Origin: Sinorhizobium fredii NGR234
Lineage (GTDB): Bacteria; Pseudomonadota; Alphaproteobacteria; Rhizobiales; Rhizobiaceae
Assembly (NCBI RefSeq): GCF_000018545.1
Contig: NC_012586.1
Location: 2,046,001-2,110,000, forward strand
Length of the DNA stretch: 64,000 bases
Direction of reading: 5' to 3'
Part shown: one piece after another, positions 1-8,203 of the stretch
Numbering within the stretch: the stretch's first letter is position 1
Layout: every line of letters begins with the position of its first letter
Position numbers and translations under genes: made by a program
Notes under the pieces: model-generated
What the model was told of the DNA's origin: nothing
Seen by the model: the letters and a program-made list of their open reading frames with translations, nothing else
The model's database searches: none

Positions 1-23
1 ACACACTTTTCCATCATCCCGCT

Positions 24-1478
24 CTAGGCTTCCTGCCCGGCGCCCAGACGGGCAAAACCCACCGCATCGGCAGACTTCAGGCGCGCCGCGGCGACGATGC
101 CGATGAGCGCGGCAATCACGACGAGGCCCGGCAGCAGCACGGCGAGCGCGCCGTTGGCGCCGGCGATCGCACCGAAGTTCATAGCGATGTAGTAAACCAG
201 GCCGAGCAGGATCACGCCGGTCACGACCGGCAGGACCTTGGTCGCCAGCACGTTGCTTTCGAGGCCCGGATTGCGGCCGAAGAAGGCGACGATCGCGAAG
301 GCGGTGAAAGCCATCAGCAGGATAATTGCCAACGTGCCGACATTGGTGAGCCAGGAAAACAGCCCCAGAACCGGGTCCTGGCCGGTGAAGGCGAAGAGCG
401 CCACGACGAGTATGGCGATGACGGTCTGGATCATCGAACCGACATGCGGGCTCTGGAACACCGGATGGGTGACGCCGACCGATTTCGGCAGCAGACCTTC
501 GCGGCCGGCCACATACATGTAGCGCGCCACGCCGTTGTGGAAGGCGAGCACACCGGCAAACAGGCTGGTGATGAAGAGAAGGCTCATAACGACGGTGATC
601 CCGTGGCCGACATAGCGCTCGGCGAGACCGAAGAGGAAGGTCGTCGGATCGGCAAGGCCCTGCAGTTGCGGAACGAGCTTGTCGACGCCCGCGCCGTTCA
701 CCATCAGCCAGGAGGTCAGCATGTAGAAGAGGCCGATGACGATCACGGAGATATAGGTGGCACGCGGCACGGTCTTCCCCGGTTCGCGGGCTTCCTCGCT
801 ATAGATGGTCGTCGCCTCGAAGCCGATGAAGGCGGCGAAGCAGAACAGGATGCCGACGGCCGGCGTGCCGCTCCAGAAGGCGGTTGGCGTGAACGGCGCC
901 GCCGAGATGCCGCTGTCGCCGCCCTTGAAGAAGATGGCAGCGTCGATCACCAGCACCACCAGGTATTCAAGGACGACGAGCACCGTCAGCACCTTGGCCG
1001 AGAGGTCGACGCGGCGGTAGCCGAATACGGCGACGATGGCGATGCCGATATAGGTCCAGACCCACCACGGAAGAGCGAGGCCCAGTTGCTCCGCGAAGAA
1101 CCCCGAGGTTGCCGCGCCGAACAGGCCGAAGACGCCGATCTGCATGGCATTGTAGGCGAGGATGGCGATGAGCGCGGCCGCGCCCCCCATCAGACCGCCA
1201 AGACCTTGCGCCGTATAGGCATAAAAGGCGCCGGCATTGCGGATGTGGCGCGCCATGGCGACATAGCCGACGGCAAAGAGCAGCAGGATCGCGGTCACCA
1301 GAAGGAAGGCCAGCGGGATGCCCGCACCATTGCCGAGCAGCATGGAAAGCGGCACGCCGCCGGCCACCGCCGTCAGCGGCGCGGCGGCGGAGACCACGAG
1401 GAATGTCACGGCGCCGACGCCGAGACTGTTCTTGCGCAGCTGGTTCGCCCCTGCGCCCTGGGAGCTTTGTGTAGTCAT
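24..1478 (-). CDS. APC-superfamily amino acid/amine permease
   Basis: Cytoplasmic-membrane carrier of about 484 residues with roughly twelve hydrophobic segments. The glycine/alanine-rich first helix (near residues 25-50) and the FIGFEATTIYSEE segment near residue 220 are typical of the amino acid-polyamine-organocation family. The substrate cannot be read from the sequence. The gene diverges from an IclR-led operon encoding two class III PLP enzymes and a small-molecule kinase, so an amino acid, amine or amino alcohol is the sensible guess. The ATG at 1478 is preceded by a purine-rich stretch (AAGGGGAACG). An inverted repeat in the shared upstream region (1608-1624) suggests control by the IclR protein. 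Family assignment is firm; substrate is inference. Confidence 0.85.
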   Translation of the reverse strand: MTTQSSQGAGANQLRKNSLGVGAVTFLVVSAAAPLTAVAGGVPLSMLLGNGAGIPLAFLLVTAILLLFAVGYVAMARHIRNAGAFYAYTAQGLGGLMGGAAALIAILAYNAMQIGVFGLFGAATSGFFAEQLGLALPWWVWTYIGIAIVAVFGYRRVDLSAKVLTVLVVLEYLVVLVIDAAIFFKGGDSGISAAPFTPTAFWSGTPAVGILFCFAAFIGFEATTIYSEEAREPGKTVPRATYISVIVIGLFYMLTSWLMVNGAGVDKLVPQLQGLADPTTFLFGLAERYVGHGITVVMSLLFITSLFAGVLAFHNGVARYMYVAGREGLLPKSVGVTHPVFQSPHVGSMIQTVIAILVVALFAFTGQDPVLGLFSWLTNVGTLAIILLMAFTAFAIVAFFGRNPGLESNVLATKVLPVVTGVILLGLVYYIAMNFGAIAGANGALAVLLPGLVVIAALIGIVAAARLKSADAVGFARLGAGQEA

Positions 1479-1800
1479 ATGCGTTCGTTCCCCTTGATCT
1501 TGAGACTATCCGAAACGCCGCGGCTTTTCCGCATGCGTCCTCCACGACACCGGACTGACGGGCGACGCTTGGTGCTTTTTGTTGATCGCACGCCCTTCAG
1601 CGCATATGGTTCAATATGTGAACCTTTGCTTCAAATATAGACTTGCAAACAAAGCTGGCGTCTGTCAAGTTATTTCGCGTGTTAAGTATCTTGGGCCTCC
1701 CGCATCGCGTTGCGGCACAAGGTTCGCGGACTGACTTGGGACGGAATGAACGCAGGCCGAAGCTGAAAACCGGCACGATCCGAACCCGAGAGGAGGAACA
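1479..1800. promoter_or_regulatory. Divergent intergenic region between permease and IclR operon
   Basis: This 322-base gap separates the leftward permease from the rightward IclR operon and must carry both promoters. It contains an AT-richer central part (about 1600-1680) with the inverted repeat listed separately. A strong ribosome binding site (GAGGAGGAACA) sits immediately before the ATG at 1801. I see no credible small gene in it. Confidence 0.6.
1608..1624. promoter_or_regulatory. Inverted repeat, candidate IclR operator
   Basis: GGTTCA-N5-TGAACC is a perfect 6-base-arm dyad in the AT-rich middle of the divergent region. IclR-family repressors bind short palindromes of this size, and the adjacent gene encodes an IclR protein, so it is the natural candidate site. 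Assignment is inferred from position only. Confidence 0.45.
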
Positions 1801-2586
1801 ATGAGCACGATCGGCAAGGCGCTATCACTGCTGGACACGGTGTCGCGACTCGACAGGGAAGCCGGGCTGACGGACATTGCCCGCCGCTGTGCGCTCGACA
1901 AGGCGACGGCACGCCGCTTTCTCGTCGAACTGGAAAGACACGGTTTCGTCGAGCAGGATCCGGAGACGCGCAAATATCGCATCGGCTCGGCGCCAGTCCG
2001 CCTGGCACGCATCCGCGAGGCGCGCTACCCGTTCCTGCGCGTCGCCGTTCCCTTCATCAAGGCGCTGGCGGAATCCACGACCGAAACGGTGCATCTCTCG
2101 GAATATTCCGGCGGCCGTCTTTCGACCATCCATGTCGAGGATTCGCCGCGCGCACACCGCGTCAATGTCGATGTCGGGACCCTGCTGCCTTTCCATGCGA
2201 CGGCCTCCGGGCTTGCCTATCTTGCCTTCTGCTCCCCGGCTGAGATCGACGCGGTGCTGTCAAAGCCGCTTGAAAGATTCACCGATCATACGATCGCCGA
2301 CCCGGCGGCGGTGCGCAGCCTTCTCGATGAAACCACGGCGCGCGGCTTTTCCATAGGCAACCAGGGCATCGAGGCCGGCGTCGTCAGCACGGCCGCGCCG
2401 ATCCGCGCACCCGGCGGCCGCCCGATCGGCTGCGTCGCCATCGCGGCGCCGATGGTCAGGGCCGACCAGGCGGCGCTTATGGATTTCGGCGCTGAAGTCG
2501 CCGCCGCGGCCAGCGCGATCTCGGAAAAATACTACGGGTCGGAAAGACCCACGGGAACCAGTGCACAGATCAGGAGGACAGGCTGA
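1801..2586 (+). CDS. IclR-family transcriptional regulator
   Basis: A 261-residue cytoplasmic DNA-binding regulator. The N-terminal winged helix-turn-helix (about residues 1-65, with LTDIARRCALDKATARRFL as the recognition region) is followed by the IclR effector-binding domain (about 75-250, with HATASGLAYLAF and IRAPGGRPIGCVAIAAP). It is the first gene of the operon rather than a separate unit: its TGA at 2584-2586 shares a base with the ATG of the next gene, indicating translational coupling. The effector is unknown but probably the amine-type substrate of the operon. The start is supported by GAGGAGGAACA seven to eight bases upstream. Confidence 0.88.
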   Translation: MSTIGKALSLLDTVSRLDREAGLTDIARRCALDKATARRFLVELERHGFVEQDPETRKYRIGSAPVRLARIREARYPFLRVAVPFIKALAESTTETVHLSEYSGGRLSTIHVEDSPRAHRVNVDVGTLLPFHATASGLAYLAFCSPAEIDAVLSKPLERFTDHTIADPAAVRSLLDETTARGFSIGNQGIEAGVVSTAAPIRAPGGRPIGCVAIAAPMVRADQAALMDFGAEVAAAASAISEKYYGSERPTGTSAQIRRTG

Positions 2587-3839
2587 TGGGCTCTGCGGCG
2601 CCATTGCCAAGGATACTCGTCATCGGAACCGGTGACACAAAATGCGACGAACTCCAGTTCATGGCGTTCGTCATCGACGAAGCGGGCGGACTGCCGGTCA
2701 TGGTCGATGTCAGCATCCTGGGCGATCCCCCCTATAAACCCGATTACTCGAGGCACGACATCGCCGAAGCGGCCGGAACATCCATCGAAGCGATCGTCGC
2801 CAGCGGCGACGAGAACAGTGCCATGGCCCTCATGGCGAAGGGTGCAGCCACTCTCACGCGCGACCTCCACAATGCGGGACAGATGGACGGCGTGATCATG
2901 CTGGGCGGCTCCATGGGAACGGACTTAGCCCTCGACGTTGCCGCAGCGCTGCCGCTCGGCGTACCGAAATTCGTCGTCTCGACGATCGCCTATTCCCACC
3001 TCGTTCCGCCGGAGCGCATCGCGCCGGATCTGATGATGATCCTCTGGGCAGGCGGTCTCTATGGTCTGAACGGCATCTGCCGGTCCGTCCTGTCGCAAGC
3101 CTGCGGTGCGGTGGTCGGAGCGGCGAAACACGGCACCAAGCCGGAGGGCGAGCGGCCGCTGATCGGCATGACGTCGCTCGGTTCCTCCTGCCTCAAATAT
3201 ATGAAGCATCTCAAGCCGGAGCTCGAGAAGCGAGGCTACGACGTTGCCGTCTTCCATGCGACCGGCATGGGCGGGCGCGCTTTCGAGGCGATCGCCGCAC
3301 AGAACGGTTTCGCGGCGGTTTTCGACCTCTGCATCCAGGAAGTCAGCAATCACCACTACGGCACCGTCGTCACCTCCGGACCGGATCGACTGGAAAATGC
3401 CGGACGCGCCGGCATTCCGCAGATCGTCGCTCCCGGAGCCGTGGACATGGTCGATCTTCAGGCGTGGCAGGACCTGCCTGCCATCCTTGCGGACCGCCCC
3501 TACCACGCCCATAACCGGTTGATCGGATCGGTCACCAGCTCGCCCCAAGGTCGACGCGAGATTGCCCGGCTCGTGGGGCGAAAACTCGCGACCGCCAAAG
3601 CGAAGGTCGCATTCCTGTTGCCGGTTGGGGGCCTGCAGGAATGGGATAGGCCCGAAGAGCCGCTCCACGATCCAGCGGGGCTCGACGCCTTCCTGGACGA
3701 AATTCGCCAGGCGCTGCCGGCGACCGTCGCCCTGCAAGAGATCGAGGCGCATATCAACGCCCCGGCATTCTCCGAAAAAGCACTTGAAATATTCGACACC
3801 TGGGTGGCTGAAGGCATCATCCCGGAAGGACGGCCATGA
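2586..3839 (+). CDS. UPF0261 / Tm-1-like ATP-binding domain protein
   Basis: A 417-residue protein of the UPF0261 (Tm-1-like) family, recognised by the N-terminal VIGTGDTKCDELQFM motif, the LGDPPY and DISR-like segment (here DYSRHDIAEAAG), MLGGSMGTDLAL, and the C-terminal SGPDRLENAGRAGIPQIVAPG region. In plants the homologous half of Tm-1 inhibits a viral replicase. The bacterial members have no firmly established reaction, although they usually lie in catabolic operons. Full length for the family. Its start overlaps the IclR stop by one base and its end overlaps the next gene by four bases (ATGA). No function beyond the family name can be assigned here. Confidence 0.85.
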   Translation: MGSAAPLPRILVIGTGDTKCDELQFMAFVIDEAGGLPVMVDVSILGDPPYKPDYSRHDIAEAAGTSIEAIVASGDENSAMALMAKGAATLTRDLHNAGQMDGVIMLGGSMGTDLALDVAAALPLGVPKFVVSTIAYSHLVPPERIAPDLMMILWAGGLYGLNGICRSVLSQACGAVVGAAKHGTKPEGERPLIGMTSLGSSCLKYMKHLKPELEKRGYDVAVFHATGMGGRAFEAIAAQNGFAAVFDLCIQEVSNHHYGTVVTSGPDRLENAGRAGIPQIVAPGAVDMVDLQAWQDLPAILADRPYHAHNRLIGSVTSSPQGRREIARLVGRKLATAKAKVAFLLPVGGLQEWDRPEEPLHDPAGLDAFLDEIRQALPATVALQEIEAHINAPAFSEKALEIFDTWVAEGIIPEGRP

Positions 3840-4486
3840 CCGGCGACCGCGCACTCATCCTCGACTTCGGCGGCGTGGTGACCCGCACGCTGTTCGAGAC
3901 CCACGACATTACCGAGCGTACCCTCGGCCTGCCGCCGGGGTCGCTCACCTGGCGCGGTCCATTCGATCCGTCGACCGATCCGCTCTGGGTGGCGATGCAG
4001 AACCGAGAGATCACCGAACGCGACTATTGGCTCGCCCGCACAAGCGAGGTCGGCCGGATGCTCGGCGAGGAATGGACCGAGATGCAGACCTTCGTGCGCC
4101 GCGCCCGCGGCGCCGAGCCGGAACTGGTGCTGCGTCCCGAGGCTCGCGATGCGATCCTTCGGGTCAAGGCCGCCGGGCTGAAGCTTGCCATCCTGTCGAA
4201 CGAACTCGACCTCTTCTACGGATTTGAATTTCGCCGGCGCTTTCCCTTGATCGAGCTGTTCGACGTCATCGTCGATGCAACCTACACGAAGATGCTGAAG
4301 CCCGATCCGCGCGCCTACGGGCTCGTCCTTTCCGAGCTTTCCCTGCCGAGCGAAGCCTGCGTCTTCGTCGACGACCAGAAGAAGAACATCGAGGGCGCCG
4401 AGGCGGTGCGCCTGCCTTACGTGCATTTCGACGTCACCCAGCCCGCCGAGGGCTATGCCCGCGCGCTTGCCATGCTTGGGCTCTGA
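3836..4486 (+). CDS. HAD-superfamily (subfamily IA) hydrolase-like protein
   Basis: A 216-residue HAD fold protein. Motif I is ILDFGGVV with nucleophile Asp10. The second Asp of the usual DxD is Gly12, as in the epoxide-hydrolase N-domain-like branch, where a classic phosphatase acid/base is missing. Motif II (AILSNE), the motif III lysine near KPDPRAY and motif IV (VFVDDQKKN) are all present, so the active site is otherwise intact. It is coupled to the upstream UPF0261 gene by a 4-base overlap. It could act on a phosphorylated or halogenated intermediate of the pathway, or be a structural relative with another role. Family is firm; substrate unknown. Confidence 0.82.
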   Translation: MTGDRALILDFGGVVTRTLFETHDITERTLGLPPGSLTWRGPFDPSTDPLWVAMQNREITERDYWLARTSEVGRMLGEEWTEMQTFVRRARGAEPELVLRPEARDAILRVKAAGLKLAILSNELDLFYGFEFRRRFPLIELFDVIVDATYTKMLKPDPRAYGLVLSELSLPSEACVFVDDQKKNIEGAEAVRLPYVHFDVTQPAEGYARALAMLGL

Positions 4487-4503
4487 ACAAAGAGGAACTA
4501 CCG

Positions 4504-5862
4504 ATGCGTGAGACCAACTTCCTGATCGAGAACAATGCCCGCCACCTGTGGCACCCGATGGCGCATCCGGCAGAGATGCAGGCCTGTCCGCCGCGCATCG
4601 TCAATGCGGCCGAAGGCGTCGAGATCGTCGACATCCACGGCAAGAAGGTGCTGGATGCGGTCGGAGGGCTATGGAACGTCAATCTCGGCTATTCCTCAGA
4701 CCCGGTGAAAAAGGCGATCCGCGACCAGCTGGATGAGCTGCCCTACTATTCGACGTTCCGGGGCACGACCAACTCGCCGCTGATCGAGCTCTCCTGCGAG
4801 CTTGCCGAATGGTTCAAGGAGGACGGGCTGACCCGCTCCTTCTTCACCTCCGGCGGTTCGGACTCGGTCGAAACCTGCCTGCGCCTGGCGCGGCAATACC
4901 ACAAGATCAACGGCCAGCCCGAGCGCACCAAGTTCGTCGCGCTGAAAAAGGGCTATCACGGCACCCATTTTGGCGGCGCATCGGTCAACGGCAACCAGAA
5001 TTTCCGCCGCAACTACGAGCCGCTGCTGCCGGGCGTCTTTCATCTGCCGGCACCCTGGGCCTACCGCAATCCGTTCGGCACCAGCGACGGCGCGGAGATC
5101 GCCGCGGCGATCGGGCGCCTCTTCGAGGAGGAGATCGCCTTCCAGGGCGCCGACACGATCGCGGCCTTGATCGTCGAACCGGTGCTCGGCGCCGGCGGCG
5201 TCATCGTCCCGCACGCGACCTTCCTGCCGTTGATGCGCGAAATCTGCGACCGGCACGGCATCCTGCTGATCGCCGACGAGGTCATCACCGCCTTCGGCCG
5301 GACGGGGGCCTGGACCGGGTCGCGACTCTGGGGTGTGAAGCCCGACCTGATGTCCACCGCCAAGGCGATCACCAACGGCTATTATCCCTTCGGCGCGGTG
5401 ATGATCGCCGACAAGGTCGCCGAAGTGTTCGAAAGCAGCAAGAGCGGTGTCGGCACGATCGGTCACGGCTATACCTATTCCGGCCATCCGGTCGGCGCGG
5501 CCGCAGCGCTTGCGACGCTGAAGGAAACAATGCGGCTGAATGTTGCTGGCAACGCCGCGGCGCGTGGCGAAGAGCTGCTGCACGGCCTCAAGACTCTCGA
5601 GAACCGGCACGAGCTTGTCGGCGACGTGCGCGGCAAGGGGCTGATGTGCGCGCTCGAACTGGTCAGCGATCGGGCGAAGAAGACCCCGGCCTCGAAGGAG
5701 GTCCTGCAGACGGTTCAGGATGCCGCCTACGAGGCCGGTGTCCTCGTGCGTACCTCGGGGCCGAATGTCATCCTGTCGCCGCCGCTCGTCATCACCACGC
5801 AGGACGTGGCTCGCATCGTCGACGCCCTCGATGCGGGTCTTGCCGCCGCTGAGGGCCGATGA
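4504..5862 (+). CDS. Class III (omega) aminotransferase, PLP-dependent
   Basis: A 452-residue fold-type I PLP enzyme of the omega-amino acid:pyruvate transaminase group. The PLP-phosphate site lies around FFTSGGSDSVET, the cofactor aspartate is in ADEVITAFGRTG, and the Schiff-base lysine is Lys287 in STAKAITNGYYPFG. The family moves a terminal amino group from amines, beta-alanine or putrescine-type donors to pyruvate or 2-oxoglutarate. The actual donor here is not determined. The gene lies 17 bases after the HAD gene behind an AGAGGAAC ribosome site and one base before the next PLP gene, so the two are co-translated. Length is normal and no lesions are seen. Confidence 0.85.
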   Translation: MRETNFLIENNARHLWHPMAHPAEMQACPPRIVNAAEGVEIVDIHGKKVLDAVGGLWNVNLGYSSDPVKKAIRDQLDELPYYSTFRGTTNSPLIELSCELAEWFKEDGLTRSFFTSGGSDSVETCLRLARQYHKINGQPERTKFVALKKGYHGTHFGGASVNGNQNFRRNYEPLLPGVFHLPAPWAYRNPFGTSDGAEIAAAIGRLFEEEIAFQGADTIAALIVEPVLGAGGVIVPHATFLPLMREICDRHGILLIADEVITAFGRTGAWTGSRLWGVKPDLMSTAKAITNGYYPFGAVMIADKVAEVFESSKSGVGTIGHGYTYSGHPVGAAAALATLKETMRLNVAGNAAARGEELLHGLKTLENRHELVGDVRGKGLMCALELVSDRAKKTPASKEVLQTVQDAAYEAGVLVRTSGPNVILSPPLVITTQDVARIVDALDAGLAAAEGR

Positions 5863-5863
5863 G

Positions 5864-7147
5864 ATGCCTGACAACGCCGCTCTCATCGCCCGCCGCGAGC
5901 GTCTGCTTGGCCGCAACATGTCGCTCTTCTATCAGGATCCGGTCCACCTCGTACGCGGCAAAGGCGTCTGGCTCTGGGATGCCGATGGAAGGCGCTATCT
6001 CGATTGCTACAACAACGTGCCGCATGTCGGCCATTGTCACCCGCGCGTCGTCGAGGCGATCGCCCGGCAGGCCTCGACGCTCAACACCCACACGCGTTAT
6101 CTGCACGAGGGCATTCTCGACTATGTCGAGCGCCTGACGGCGACTTTCGATAGGACGCTCAATGCGGCGGTCCTGACCTGCACCGGCAGCGAGGCGAACG
6201 ACATCGCGCTGCGCATGGCGCAGGCGGTAACCGGCAAGACGGGCGTGATCGCCACGAACCACACCTATCACGGCAATACGGCCGCGGTGTCGCAGCTCTC
6301 TACCCGCATGCCGCCGGTCGGCGGCTATGGTGGCCATGTGCGGCATGTGCCGGCGCCGGACAGCTACCGGCCGCTCGGCGGTGTTCCGGGCGAGTCCTTT
6401 GCGGCCGCCTTCGCCGCGGAGGTGGAAAAGGCGATCGCCTCGCTCGAGGAAAGCCCGCACGGCTTCTCCTCCCTGATCATCGATCCCTTCTTCGCCAACG
6501 AGGGCTTTCCCGATCTGCCGTCCGGCTTCCTCGACAAGGCCGTCGCCGCCGTGCGCAAGGCCGGCGGCCTCGTCATCGCCGACGAGGTCCAGCCGGGTTT
6601 CGGCCGCACCGGTTCGCATATGTGGGGCCATCAGCGCGCCGGCATCGTTCCGGATGTCGTGACGCTCGGCAAGCCGATGGCCAACGGCCATCCGGTCGGC
6701 GGCGTCGTGGCGAACATCGACACACTCAACACCTTCCGCAAGGCGTTCCGCTATTTCAACACCTTCGGCGGCAATCCGGTCTCCTGCGCCGCGGCGATGG
6801 CCGTGCTCGACGTGATCGAAGACGAGAAGCTCATCGAGAATGCGTGGCACGTCGGCGAATACACCCGGGCCGCCTTCAAGAAACTCGCCGAGAAACATTC
6901 GGTCATCGGCGACGTTCGCGGCAGCGGTCTTTTCATGGGCACCGAATTCGTCCTCGAGCGGGGGACGAAAAAGCCGGCACCAGAACTGGCAACCAGGATC
7001 GTAAACGCGATGCGCGAGCGCGGCGTGCTGATGGGCAAGATCGGCGTGCACGAGTGCAGCACCAAGATCAGGCCTCCGATGCCGTTCTCGACGGAGCATG
7101 CCGACCTGATGCTGTCGACCTTCGACGACGTCTTGTTTGGCCTGTGA
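5864..7147 (+). CDS. AGXT2L-like class III PLP enzyme, probable amino-alcohol-phosphate phospho-lyase
   Basis: A 427-residue class III PLP enzyme. Its N-terminal segment (YLDCYNNVPHVGHCHP, then LNTHTRYLHE) and active-site segment (VTLGKPMANGHPVGGVV with Lys270, then YFNTFGGNPVSCA) resemble the eukaryotic AGXT2L proteins, i.e. ethanolamine-phosphate and phosphohydroxylysine phospho-lyases. Those enzymes eliminate phosphate and ammonia rather than transaminate. The next gene encodes an APH-fold kinase, which would supply a phosphorylated amino alcohol, so phospho-lyase activity is likely. Ordinary transamination cannot be excluded. The ATG at 5864 follows the previous stop by one base; in-frame sequence further upstream belongs to the preceding gene. 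Confidence 0.75.
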   Translation: MPDNAALIARRERLLGRNMSLFYQDPVHLVRGKGVWLWDADGRRYLDCYNNVPHVGHCHPRVVEAIARQASTLNTHTRYLHEGILDYVERLTATFDRTLNAAVLTCTGSEANDIALRMAQAVTGKTGVIATNHTYHGNTAAVSQLSTRMPPVGGYGGHVRHVPAPDSYRPLGGVPGESFAAAFAAEVEKAIASLEESPHGFSSLIIDPFFANEGFPDLPSGFLDKAVAAVRKAGGLVIADEVQPGFGRTGSHMWGHQRAGIVPDVVTLGKPMANGHPVGGVVANIDTLNTFRKAFRYFNTFGGNPVSCAAAMAVLDVIEDEKLIENAWHVGEYTRAAFKKLAEKHSVIGDVRGSGLFMGTEFVLERGTKKPAPELATRIVNAMRERGVLMGKIGVHECSTKIRPPMPFSTEHADLMLSTFDDVLFGL

Positions 7148-7155
7148 GCGGCGCG

Positions 7156-8175
7156 ATGGACGAGCACAGCATCGCTTTGCCGATGGCCGCCCTCCACGGA
7201 CGAGCACAGGAGGCACTTCGCCATTGGGGGCTGGCCGACCAGTCTCCCGTCCTCCTGAAATTCCGCGAGAACGCGGTGTTCCGGGTCCGCCTGGCAGACG
7301 GCGCGCCGGCCGCCCTTCGGCTGCATCGCCCCGGTTACCACGACGATCGCGCACTGGCTTCCGAGCTGCAGTGGATGGCGGCGCTCAAGGCCGGCGGGCT
7401 GCATGTTCCGGCGCCGATCCCAACCCTTGACGGCAGCGATCTCGTCACTTTGCCGTCCACCCCGGATTTCGCGCCCCAGCATGCCGACATCGTCAGCTGG
7501 ATGCATGGTGAAGAGCTAGGCCGCTCCGGCGAGCCGCTCCGCCACCCGCCCGAACGGCTCGCTACGATTTTTGGACAACTCGGCGAGGCGATGGCCGAGC
7601 TACACGATGTCTCCGACCGCTGGACACCGGCGGCATCCTTCGCCCGTCCGGCATGGGACTTCGACGGATTGCTCGGGGAAACGCCGCTCTGGGGGCGTTT
7701 CTGGGATTGCCAGGGACTGACGCCGGATGCGGCAAGGCAGCTCGCGGCGCTGCGGCCACGGCTCACAGAGAAATTGAGGGCGGCGGACCATGCCGGGCTC
7801 GACTACGGCCTCATCCATGCGGACCTGGTGCGCGAGAACGTCCTTGTTGGACCTGCTCATGTCGAACTCATCGATTTCGACGATGCCGGTTACGGCTGGC
7901 GGATGTTCGACATCGCCACGACACTTCTCCGCAACCGGCGCGAGCCGCATTTCGAGCTGATCCGGGCGTCGCTCATCGCCGGATACCGCCGACGGCGGCC
8001 GCTGCCGGAAGCGGCCCTCGAAACACTGCCGCTCTTCCTGCTCATCAGAAGCCTCACCTATATCGGCTGGATCGGCGCGCGGCCGGCCACTCCGGATGCG
8101 GAACAACGGCTGGCGCGATACGTCAGGGAAGCACTCGAACTCGCCAAACCATTTCTTCGGGAGGGTTGGGGCTGA
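7156..8175 (+). CDS. APH-fold small-molecule kinase (aminoglycoside phosphotransferase family)
   Basis: A 339-residue kinase of the APH/choline-kinase/hydroxylysine-kinase fold. The catalytic loop is LIHADLVRENVLV (HxDxxxxN) and the metal aspartate is in LIDFDDAGYGWRMFD. The N-lobe begins near VLLKFRENAVFRVRL. It probably phosphorylates the hydroxyl of an amino alcohol, whose product the preceding AGXT2L-like enzyme would split. In animals a hydroxylysine kinase and its phospho-lyase work as the same pair. An alternative GTG start at 7144 overlaps the previous stop by four bases, which would couple translation, and is almost as plausible as the ATG at 7156. An antibiotic-resistance role is unlikely in this context. 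Confidence 0.78.
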   Translation: MDEHSIALPMAALHGRAQEALRHWGLADQSPVLLKFRENAVFRVRLADGAPAALRLHRPGYHDDRALASELQWMAALKAGGLHVPAPIPTLDGSDLVTLPSTPDFAPQHADIVSWMHGEELGRSGEPLRHPPERLATIFGQLGEAMAELHDVSDRWTPAASFARPAWDFDGLLGETPLWGRFWDCQGLTPDAARQLAALRPRLTEKLRAADHAGLDYGLIHADLVRENVLVGPAHVELIDFDDAGYGWRMFDIATTLLRNRREPHFELIRASLIAGYRRRRPLPEAALETLPLFLLIRSLTYIGWIGARPATPDAEQRLARYVREALELAKPFLREGWG

Positions 8176-8203
8176 AGCCGGGCGGCTTCCTGCACCTTCA
8201 GCC
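8170..8203. terminator. Convergent stem-loop, possible bidirectional terminator
   Basis: GGCTGAAG (8170-8177) pairs with CTTCAGCC (8196-8203), and a competing GAAGCC/GGCTTC hairpin is nested inside. The element spans the ends of two convergent genes. There is no T-run, so factor-independent termination is uncertain. Confidence 0.45.

Noticed and set aside
7156..8175. Aminoglycoside resistance gene
   Set aside because: The APH fold is shared with metabolic kinases, and the gene is co-translated with PLP catabolic enzymes, so resistance is the less likely reading.
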